Below are positions 1-9,660 of a stretch of 64,000 nucleotides of DNA, piece by piece (within the stretch, counting starts at the first letter, position 1; every line of letters begins with the position of its first letter). The stretch is from the NCBI GenBank assembly GCA_022393335.1, contig JAJEKB010018610.1:1-64000 (forward strand). Reading direction: 5' to 3'. A program made the position numbers and the translations under genes. This DNA comes from Macrotrachela quadricornifera. Taxonomy: Eukaryota > Rotifera > Eurotatoria > Philodinida > Philodinidae. The notes below the pieces were generated by a model, which saw only the letters and a program-made list of their open reading frames with translations, was not told the origin of the DNA and searched no databases.

Positions 1-1985
1 AAATTATTTTTAGTTTTGTTCTATTAAAAAAAATCATACTCAATGCCCAAAATAATAATGTACTTTTATGACATGTATTTATGGAATATTCTCATGCTTT
101 CTTTCCTTTAACTCCAAATTTGTAGTCCAAAGAAAAACTATGAAAAAGCCCGTTTGCTATAGGACAAGAACATAAAAAAGAGAAAAGAAAAAAAAAGCAT
201 CGAACGAAAAGAGAATAACATATGTCATTTGATGATTATTCATTTTCTTGTTTTGTAAATCATTTGACCTCAGTTTCATTCATAAGACTTGATGACAAAT
301 ATCTATCATTTACTATATTTTCAAACTTTTGCCTTTCTATAGGCAATAAATAAGCAAAATAAAAATAGATAGAAACACAAATGATTATATATTCTAATCA
401 ATAGTATCTTCAGTTAGATACGAGATGACATACGCTTTATTCTTAATAGTCATACTAATTATCATATAACCTTGTTAAAGTATATTCGTAATAATAATAA
501 TAATAAAAAAGCAAACTGGCGAAGGACTTTATAAATGTTGTGCTTCACACCACATTACTAATGATAATAACAATACCATCTTTAATTAATTCATGATCAT
601 TGTATATTGAAGTTAATTTAGTGAAGTAATAAAAAACATCTACTATTCAAAGTGTAATTAATTTTATCAATTTCAAATAAAATATCGAATGTGGTATAAA
701 GAATGGTATTGTCTATATTTTATTTATTTTTTTTATTAACCTTCATTGTAAAAATATACAATTAGTCTCAAAATATGCTCAATATGATTTGACACAAAAT
801 AGGGAATTTTGTAAAGTAAATGTAATTTTCTTCATTCTTTAACGATAGATAGAAATACTAAAATCATTCCTCTGTTCATTTTCTTATGATGATTATATTG
901 TAATATCTTTATCAATCTCTATTGATCAACAATAAATGGAAAAGAAAAAAAATAAAGCCTTTGTTTCTTGAAATAATATTTTTAAATCAATTATTAATCT
1001 TATTCTAGCATTTATAGTGTTATCAAAAAATTCTTCTCATCTTGTTAAACTTTATGTCCATCTTTGAAAAACATCAATTAACGTTACCTCATAACTGTTA
1101 ACAACGAGTATACTTGTTAGAGCAATCTTTATGAAAAAGATGGAGACTGTAATTCTTTAACTCTTGTTTCTTTATATACTGTAAGTCAAGTCTAACATCC
1201 TGCATTGGTTGGAGCTCGCTCTACTTGTTTTAATGTTAATATCCAAGTTCGCCATTACGACGATCGTACACGACCGTATACATGTTGTGGGACACTCGTT
1301 TAGTATGCTCCGTATTACGGTCGTTTATCGCCGTATTGTATACGACGAAATACTCTTCTCGTCAACTACTGTGTAATCTGTGCTGTAAAACGACTGTATT
1401 TTACCGCATCCTGACATATGATAATGTAAACGATCGTATCCGACTCTATCATAACACACGATCAACTTCTATTAGAAAAAAAAGGCCTTTTTTCTAAATA
1501 TCTATTCCATTGGATATAAGAAAGTGACAATAGAAAAATGTTAAGCAAATTTTGAAATCGATTTTTTTTATTCAAATCTTAACAGAACATCCAAAAGATG
1601 TAGTTGCAATATATGCAAGTGTACTTTTTTAAAAGCTGCAACAGATGACGCAAGTTAATGTCATCTATTAGGGTTAGATAGCTTTGCTTGTCTTTCTTTC
1701 GAATTGCACACACATATTGTTAGTAATATTTCAAAACTGAAAACCTTTTGAATATCATAAAATATCTTCGAAAAGCATGACAGCAAGTTTCAAGTTTTTC
1801 TCCGTTAGTCTGTCAAAATGTGATTGTTTTTCAAAATGTCATTTATATATTTTGAAAAAAATCTCGATGCATCTTCCTGTGATAAAAACTCAATTTCGAC
1901 ATATTTTCGATAAATTAGTGTTCCTGAAGAATCCTTGAGTGTACCCAGTTAGAGAAAATATGTAAATTTGACGATAGAATGACAC
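1..1985. other. gene-free AT-rich stretch
   Basis: I see no supportable gene. The stretch is AT-rich with frequent stops in all frames. A patch at about 1200-1470 is visibly richer in G+C and in CGTAT/ATACG words and contains a 71-codon open frame, but that frame has no recognisable domain. It may be an old transposon fragment. Confidence 0.6.
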
Positions 1986-2058
1986 GCCCGTGTGGCTCAG
2001 TGGCTAGAGCACTGGTCTAGTAAACCAGGGGTCGACAGTTCAATTCTGTCCTCGGGCA
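1986..2058 (+). tRNA. tRNA-Thr (anticodon AGT)
   Basis: A 73-base cloverleaf can be folded by eye. The acceptor stem is GCCCGTG with CTCGGGC plus discriminator A. The D stem is GCTC/GAGC. The anticodon stem CTGGT/ACCAG closes the loop CTAGTAA, so the anticodon is AGT and would be read as inosine-GU for threonine codons. The variable loop is GGGTC. The T stem GACAG/CTGTC closes the loop TTCAATT. There is no intron. The one flaw is a T:T mismatch at acceptor positions 6 and 67; all other stem pairs are Watson-Crick. A run of eight T follows 14 bases after the gene, as expected for RNA polymerase III. Probably functional, though the mismatch leaves room for a decaying copy. Confidence 0.9.
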
Positions 2059-2072
2059 TAAATAATTGCGAA

Positions 2073-2080
2073 TTTTTTTT
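2073..2080 (+). terminator. Pol III terminator T-run
   Basis: Eight consecutive T residues lie shortly downstream of the tRNA-Thr gene. This is the usual RNA polymerase III stop signal. Confidence 0.75.
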
Positions 2081-2089
2081 ATTCTCTTA

Positions 2090-2640
2090 CACAGCTGTTG
2101 CTACCGCCGTTGTATAGATGGGACGCAATGATAACGATTCAGTTTTGAGACATGTTGGACTTGCTTGATATAAATCTTTTAAAAGGCTTTTTGAAATTTT
2201 CATCGTGTTAATATGGCATTGTAGAGGATCTGTGCAAGTGTTTCATTAAAAGACTTGAGCGATCTTTTTACGACTGTTACTATCTTAAATGATATTTTTG
2301 AGATCAGATGCGATTATTTTAGAGATTAACCTCTTCAAGTACATTCATCAGAAATGAATTGATCCTCTCATTGTTTCTGGCACATACGATGGTATCCAGA
2401 TCGATTCCTGATGGGTACGATCCGTATCCCGAAGGCTTCCACAGGAACATGATGTTCTTCTCTATTATTTTCGTTGTGCGGTATATGATGACTTCTTGTC
2501 GGATATTACTTTCATATCCTGTATGTCTATTTCGCAGTTTTCAGGAGGAACATCGTGTAAACTTGCAGAAAATGTTCACAAAACCCATTACTTCTAGCGG
2601 ATTTTAGCCTGATCTGATTGCCAGAATCAACAACTTGGAA
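2090..2640 (-). pseudogene. possible decayed coding sequence, unknown
   Basis: This segment is richer in G+C than its flanks. The minus strand shows two adjacent stretches of about 33 codons that look protein-like in composition but lie in different frames, separated by stops. An 82-codon frame on the plus strand at 2359-2607 is an alternative reading without recognisable domains. I cannot name a family. A relic of a transposon or a dead gene is the most economical reading, and chance remains possible. Confidence 0.22.
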
Positions 2641-3349
2641 ATACTTCAACTGGGATGTATTCAAATGTTTTCCCATTTCAATGAAATTTTCAATATTCGT
2701 AGAACTTTTTCATTCTGATAAAAATTATTTTCAAACACCTTTGTTTTGATTAAGATGTTCTTAAATAACTATAAGCGGCAAAATCCTAAAACCTCTCAAA
2801 AAATTCTTTTTTTTTCAATTTGGATTTTTGCTATTTGTAGTATTTTAAGAGTATCTTCATCAAAAGAAAGTAGTTTTGAAAATCTTTTTTTAGCAAAATG
2901 CTTTGAATGAAAAGATTCATCGAAATCACAAAAACATTTATATACAATATAGTTAATGCGTTATACAAATATCCAGCTATAATAGTAAGAGCGTTCAATC
3001 TTTTCACAAACAGGTTAGAAGAACAAACTCTTTTTATGGTAAGTATAACTCACTAAGTTTTACAAGATATATTAAGTGTTGACTCAAAAAAAGAATGTAC
3101 ACCTGACAACGTTTCCTTGCTAGTATTTTGGCATCTTGTCAAATTTTTTATTTAAATAGAATATAATAGCTTATGTTTAGATATTATCGAACTTTTTTGA
3201 TTATTCATTTTTCAGAATTGTGAGGCTTTGCAGAGAGAAAGAATCGATCTTTGTGAAGATGGATGATTCTCGATGAAAAGCATATTTATTTCGAAATGAG
3301 CGACGCCTTATATAGGTGAAATGAGAGAGATAACGCCGAGAATCACAAA

Positions 3350-3590
3350 GTGAGAGAGAGTGAATACAGTAATGAATACGTCGGGATGAACACAGTAACA
3401 GAGTGAATACATTTATGAAAACACAAAGAGAAAGTGAATACGATAAGTGAATATATAACGATGAACATAAAGAAAGAGTGAATATGACAAGAAACGTTAA
3501 TCACATATGATAAGAGAACACAGAACGAATAACATATGTTACGAGAACACAGAACGAATAACATATGTTACGAGAACACAGAACGCAAGA
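3350..3590 (+). repeat. degenerate repeats ending in a 29-bp tandem repeat
   Basis: The left part repeats loose variants of GTGAATAC and GATGAACA several times. From 3514 the sequence becomes a clean tandem repeat of a 29-base unit beginning GAGAACACAGAACG and ending ATATGTTAC: unit 1 at 3514-3542, unit 2 at 3543-3571, then a partial third to 3585. There are no spacers of constant length between conserved repeats, so this is a minisatellite, not a CRISPR array. Confidence 0.8.
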
Positions 3591-3927
3591 GAAAATGTAC
3601 AAGATCATATATGTCCTCTATGACTAGAACGCAAAAATGAACAACAGTTAAAAGAAACGATAATAATATATGTGCTATAGACAGTATCATACTACCTAAC
3701 AAGAATAAAATTTACTTTAGCTTATTTCACTAAAATGTTTTCTTAAAATTTAAACAGAAATTTGTGTTTGTAATTGAGAAACAAATATATTATGAGATAA
3801 ACAAAAATTATCAGTTTAAAAAAATAGCAATACGGGAAAAGTAAAAAATACGATCATATTGAATAAATAGACAGAACAATGTTTTCTATATTCATAAGTT
3901 AATTTTAAGAAGAATCAACATTATGTT

Positions 3928-3977
3928 TGACCTGATAGAATGAAAGAGTGACCTGATAGAATGAAAGAGTGACCTGA
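3928..3977 (+). repeat. 21-bp tandem repeat, 2.4 copies
   Basis: The unit TGACCTGATAGAATGAAAGAG occurs at 3928-3948 and again at 3949-3969 without change. A third copy begins at 3970 and breaks off after eight bases. Confidence 0.85.
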
Positions 3978-4311
3978 AATGACTTATCGATCGATTCTTC
4001 TATTACATTCGTTTCTCTAGAAAGTGAATTATTTTTCTTTTATGTTAAACAACAATACTAATTTACGTTGGACTGATATATCATTACATATATATTCACT
4101 TTTTATTTCTTTCAATAGACTACTATTTGAAATATATCTGTCGAAAAAGTGAAGGAATGAATTTTCTCTTATCTCGATTAGTTATCATCACTATATTTGT
4201 CCTTTGTTTCCTCTTCGTATAAATATCACTGTATGTTAAATATATTTCATATCATTTTTGTTGTCATATCAAGTAAGCTTGTTATTTATTTTCTATATAT
4301 AATTAATAGAA

Positions 4312-4323
4312 TTTTTCTTATAG
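4312..4323 (+). promoter_or_regulatory. 3' splice acceptor before the start codon
   Basis: A pyrimidine-rich stretch ending TTTTTCTTATAG lies 13 bases upstream of the ATG at 4337. It can serve a 5'-UTR intron or spliced-leader addition. The same arrangement recurs upstream of several genes in this window. Confidence 0.45.
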
Positions 4324-4336
4324 TTAAATCAAGCAA

Positions 4337-4963
4337 ATGTATATTAAATTACTTTTACTTATTACTATTAGTATTATTAATGCACAGCATGATTCTTATT
4401 CATTAAGAATAGAAGATGATGCTGCAACATATGTTCATCTACATATGAAATATCTTCAACGTTTACCATCTCTTCATGTTCGTTCGATTTTTGCTAAAAG
4501 TTGTAGAATTGTGCATGACTGTTGTCCAGCACAACGTTATAATTTATTTAAATTGATTCATGAAAATAAAATTCCAGATACATGTATTAAAGCCCCAGGT
4601 ACAATAGTATTTCAATCATATACACCAGAATGTAAAAGTTTGGTTCAATCATGGTATAATTTTGGAAAGCCTGGTAGTGCATATAATAAATATGTAGATG
4701 CTATTCGCAGCATTCCAGGTGCTTCCAATCGAGCTCAATATCGACGATCATTAATGCTTAATGTATGTTCTGCTGATGAATTAGAAGCTTATTATTGTCA
4801 ACCAGAAAATCGAGTACCACTTCAATCATGTGTAGAAAAAGTTTTACGATCAATTGCTCGTAAAGAAGGTGCCGATAGTTATCATACATTTGTTCATCAA
4901 TTCAAAAATGATTTTAAAAGTATTTATAATGCAATTCACATAGCTTTTCCTTATGTAGTCTAA
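4337..4963 (+). CDS. orphan secreted cysteine-rich protein, 208 aa
   Basis: This is a single-exon frame of 208 codons that starts at the first ATG after a splice-acceptor-like site. The N-terminus is a classic signal peptide: Met, one Lys, a hydrophobic core of Leu/Ile up to about residue 14, and a likely cut after Ala16. The mature part has eight cysteines (56, 62, 63, 83, 99, 134, 144, 155), enough for four disulfides, and there is no second membrane segment, so export is likely. An AATAAA polyadenylation signal sits at 4995-5000. I do not recognise the family; no enzyme motif is visible. Codon choice matches the recognised genes of the window, which supports a real gene. It stands alone, with no other gene within about 2 kb upstream or 4 kb downstream. 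Whether it is lineage-specific needs a database search. Confidence 0.8.
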   Translation: MYIKLLLLITISIINAQHDSYSLRIEDDAATYVHLHMKYLQRLPSLHVRSIFAKSCRIVHDCCPAQRYNLFKLIHENKIPDTCIKAPGTIVFQSYTPECKSLVQSWYNFGKPGSAYNKYVDAIRSIPGASNRAQYRRSLMLNVCSADELEAYYCQPENRVPLQSCVEKVLRSIARKEGADSYHTFVHQFKNDFKSIYNAIHIAFPYVV

Positions 4964-5861
4964 CTATTTTTTTATTTTATCTAAATTTTCTTTGAATAAA
5001 TAAAATTTCAATATTGTAAAGTGTATCTTTTTTTCATAAGATTTACTTTGACTAATAACACAAAATAATTTAGAAATAAAAAAACAATATAACGGGTAGT
5101 CGGAAAATTTTAGCACAAAATATTTGACTCATTTTTGCGCATTTAAATGCAATGAGAAGGAGTAAGAAGTAGTGAACCAGAATCAGAATTTAATGCTCTT
5201 TCAGAATAATTAATCAGAATTTTTCTACGACTTTTGGCTATTGAACTAGAAGTAAATCTTTAAAAGATTCAAAAATATCTTTTGGATAACAAAAACACAC
5301 ATGAAATTTGTTTCAGGAGTTCTACAAAATTTTACTGAATATATGAAAAGATGTTTTTCATGCAATATTTTGAAAAATCTTTCCTTATTCATGTCATATC
5401 TATATATAGGATTTGTTCAATGTCAGGATTTATTCGAATCTGTACGAATATAATTGATTTTAAATACATTCCATTTTCTTGTCGTCTATTTAATTATCAT
5501 GAATATGAAAGTTTAAATATTTTGTGTTTATATATATAAATAAAGAGATTAAAACTGTCTGATCAAGAAGAATACATCTAAACAAAAGGAAGACAATGAA
5601 AGTATCTTATATCGAACTATTAATATCTATATGTTTACAACTATTTGATCAATAGTAAAAGTAACTCACATTTGAATAAACTGATTCAATATATATATGT
5701 TGCGACAGAATAATGAAATCTTAGTTAAATTAAATTTACATTAATTATTGTTGAATTAGCACGCTTGATTATATCTATATTCATCTGATGAAACAATTTT
5801 GAAATTGGACGAATTATTAGTTCGTGAAGTCTTACTGATTCTATATGGAAATAGAATGAAA
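4964..5861. other. gene-free stretch after the secreted-protein gene
   Basis: Beyond the 3' UTR and poly(A) signal I see only AT-rich sequence with short chance frames. Confidence 0.55.
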
Positions 5862-7097
5862 CCCTAGTCGAACTTTTTTATTCAAGTGCTTGCCAGGACT
5901 TGAGCTCAAGATGTGTCCATAGCGCATGCCTTTCTGCCCACAGACAAGCGCTTGAACGCGTGCATGAGTCATGCGTCCGTATCAAGATAGTCATGCACTG
6001 AACTCATGACGATCATATAAAGGGATAGCTTAGAAACAATCAATTTGAATAAAAGAACTACAACTTTTCTATCCGAGATTAAATGACGATCCTTAGTGTT
6101 TACACTATTTAAGTCGGACTAAATTGATTTAGATTGCCTTTTCGTTTTCTTACTTACAATATTTATTTTTTTAAACTATGAATTTTTATTGATAACTGGT
6201 CATTGTGGGCGTTAAATTGACGAAAAAAAGAAAGAACAAAAATTGGTTCAAACTGATATTAAATGGATTATATTTATCAACTTATCATGCTTGAGTATAG
6301 GTGTGAAAATGAATGAGTATGGATTTAGGGCTGACACCAAGGGGAAAAAAGTAGCATTTCGTACTTCTGAAGTACAGAGAAGTATGAAGAATTACGAAAG
6401 TCTGCTTTTTCCCCCTTGGCTGGCACTTTATCTTTACTTTACTCGGTAAAGTAAAGTAAGCCAACTTTATCCGACAAATAAAGTAAAGTGAATTACAATA
6501 TTTTAAGTTTATCATTCATTCACTAGCCCAGCGTCATGCATTGGTAATACCACAACACATCAAAATCTTTCAGAAATATTTGCTTATGTATTAAGTGAAG
6601 AATAAAGTAAAATATGCATACTCTGCATTACCGAGTAAAGTAGAGAATACTTTACTTTTCCAAAGCAAAATAAAAATAAAGTGCCAGCCCTAGTGTGGAT
6701 GCTATAGTTCTCTATCAGTAAATTGACTCTAATTCCTTTAAAGTCTGATGAAAACAGCATTTACAATATATTATTCGATGCGTCTCGAAAAACTCTTCAA
6801 CATGAGATATTTGGTTCTTAATATCTCAATAAGTCACCTTGGTCGAGAAGGTCCTTTAAACACCGTGGTCAGAACTTTTGATTCACCCTAAATACTTGCT
6901 TGTTCAAGATACACAAGTGCTTGAACAAGGAGTTCAAGTACATGAAAAAGAACAATAAGCGATAGGACAAGAATCCCAAGCGCTTTAACTTTTTTAGTCG
7001 TCTCAAGTCTTGACTCAAGATGTGTCCATAGCGCATCCAATTCAGGCTCAAGAAACTCAAGATTTGCATGCGCTTGCTAGAAAAAGTTCGACTAGGG
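5862..7097. mobile_element. inverted-repeat element with subterminal repeats
   Basis: The 17-mer CCCTAGTCGAACTTTTT at 5862-5878 returns as its exact reverse complement at 7081-7097. Just inside both ends lies a 23-base sequence beginning CTCAAGATGTGTCC, at 5905-5927 and 7014-7036, in the same orientation. Variants of CAAGCGCTT are scattered in both end regions. No transposase frame is visible. No convincing target-site duplication is seen: the flanks share only AAA. This looks like a non-autonomous DNA element of about 1.24 kb, carrying a younger MITE at 6326-6692. Confidence 0.6.
6326..6692. mobile_element. hAT-like MITE with 8-bp target-site duplication
   Basis: The left end TAGGGCTGACAC (6326-6337) and right end GTGCCAGCCCTA (6681-6692) are inverted repeats with one mismatch. 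The flanks GTATGGAT (6317-6324) and GTGTGGAT (6693-6700) match in seven of eight positions, the duplication length typical of hAT elements. The TAGGG(C/T)-type ends also fit hAT. The interior is rich in ACTTTAC/GTAAAGT words in both orientations and codes for nothing. It lies inside the 5862-7097 element. Confidence 0.7.
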
Positions 7098-9660
7098 AAA
7101 GGATTGAGATCTACAAGATACATTAATTTCTGATTCAAAAGCGCTTCAACATCGGAAAACGTGTCTTGGTAAGATGAGACACTTGTGAGTTTCTTTATTT
7201 ATCTTAATGAAAAAGTTTATAAATATTCTCAAAATTGTATCATGTTTTCTATAACAGAAAGTAATATACTTTTTTTCATCAAATTTTTTCGTTATAATGA
7301 TCTCTCAATCATTATGATCCCTATGAAATGCTTTATTAGTATGCGTGCTAATATATTCTTATAGAAACTATGCAATAATGCCAGGTATATTTACAATAAA
7401 ACTCATAAAACTGTATGGAATTCTCGTTTCAGTAATTGTTTAAAGCTTTCATTATGTCTGAGACAGACTGTTCTTCAGTGATGCGTTAGCTAAGCAATAT
7501 TTTGCAAAAAAAAACTTGACCAGTGAAGAAATTATATGTATCTTTTAAGTGTATACAACTTTGGGGATAATCTATATATCGGCTATAATACAAATTAAGT
7601 TATTAGGATTATCTTCATCTCATATAAACTATCATGAGAAATCGACAGAATTATTATAATAAAAAGTTAGTATTTTTTAGTTGATATGGTTATCAAATGA
7701 GGTTGATTCAATAGTTAAGAATGTTTTAATAAATCGAAATATTTGATGAATTCTTCTTTGATTAGACTTTAACGTATATAATTAACTTGTATATACTCAT
7801 GGAACCAAATGTAAAACTTTTCATAAATAATATTTATTTTTATTTAGTATTCGAATGTATTTTACACATACTTGTTTATTTTCATCGATTCTTTATATAT
7901 GAAACAGAACAGTATTTATGTACATCTAATTTTAAACATTTCTTTCGATATTTTCATAAATTAATACCGATAAATGATGATAAAATCTTCAGATTATTGT
8001 TAATGATGATGATAGAGAAAATGTAAAGCTTCGAATATATTCATATCATAATAAAAAAATGCTTTTTAATTTTTTAAATGTGATGTTTATTTTAATAATA
8101 CTGCAATTTTAAGTTCAATATATGATGAACAGAACTGAAAATCAATGTGAAACAATTTATTAACTATTGCGCAATCATTCCTGAAGACAGTTTCAATATT
8201 TAGACATTTTAATATTAATGTATTATTGTTATTATTTATGCTTTCGATCAACAAAGTTTATCTTGTAGTTTTTTTCATTTTTGAATGGAATATGTGTCAG
8301 ATAAAAACTACTATTTCGATGATCGTCTAACAGATCATTAAAGTTCCGTTTATCATCATTTTAAAGTATTAGATACAACAAGTCTCGTATTTTTTTCTCA
8401 TAGATAATTTATCATGAAATTGTTGTATTCACTTCTACTACCTTACATTAATTCAATATTTATCTTGTCCGATGAATATTAATCAGAGATTAGATCGATT
8501 CGCTTTGAAACCGAAGCGATTAAGGAACTAGAAAACAGTCTCTGCAAGATCTGCATTGAAACTATAAATAAGTTCTACCATACTCAGAATCGAGATCATT
8601 GTACTACAGATGGTCTTTCCGACATTTCATCATTATTCTTGTCCTGAATTAGTCATAATTATAGCTTTCCTATCCTTCGCAAAAAATCAGCATTATATTG
8701 AGGTTCTTTGAGCACACAATTTTGGTTAAACACCTTCAGAAAAGTCTATCACGATATATAATATAAAGAAAAATAAGGAATAGTGGCCTAGATTAATTTA
8801 TAAAGCGATCAAAAAGAATTGAGACAACCAGTTTACTCAACTCTTATCATAGCAGAAATCAGAAGAAAGATTTACTAACTTACCTGAAAAAATTTAGAGC
8901 ACCTTACTTCCTTAGATTTTTCGAAAATACTTTCTTTTCTGTTTATTGTTTGTTTATTTTAATTTGCTCATTGTCTATTTTTTTCTACAGGATCATGACA
9001 ACGCCTTTTTTGAATTGAAAAAAGTTCTTTAGCTTAGGCCTCAATTACATCGAAAAAAGTAAAACAAATCAAGCAATATGATCGATGTATTATCATTTGG
9101 GTCATCTTTTTAAAATGAAATAGCTGTTAATTCAAACTTAATTCGCTTCATCTTTTTCAGTGTGAATGAGGCCTTAATGTTAAATTGATAATTAAAACAA
9201 CTCATTATGAACTTTATTTACAAGAAAAAATCAATTTTATAAAAAAAAAGAGAGAAAGAACATGGACTTTTCTGTATACTATTAAATTATAAATTTCAAA
9301 TTTCAATTAAAGCTGTTTGAAATACTTTAAAAAGAAAATAAGAATATACAGATGATTACTAATTAAACAAAAATAGAAAAACTAAAAAGAAAACTTAAAA
9401 ATGAATCTAATCAAGATATTAACACGTGCATCTATGAATGGTGCACTTTACAAAGAACAAATAATATTCTCACATTTGAGTGAAGGTAAAAGATAAAAAT
9501 ATGTGATTGAAATAAATAAAAAAACACATTTTCTTTACATAAATGCCCTCCTATCTGATCATTCCGTCAATATGAACGATTAATCAAAGTTCCAGTGATG
9601 TTCAGAATAGAGGGGTTTTACTGTAGATAATTAAAGAACAAGAAGTCATTTTGCCATTGT
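7098..9660. other. gene-free stretch
   Basis: There is only AT-rich sequence here. A 79-codon frame at 7787-8026 is rich in Phe/Ile/Tyr codons as random AT-rich DNA would give, and it has no domain. I see no RNA gene or clear repeat. Confidence 0.55.

Noticed and set aside
1282..1497. 71-codon frame in the GC-richer patch
   Set aside because: No domain or signal of coding; only the base composition is unusual, reported separately.
3514..3585. CRISPR-like repeat array
   Set aside because: The copies are head-to-tail without unique spacers, and the genome is plainly eukaryotic.
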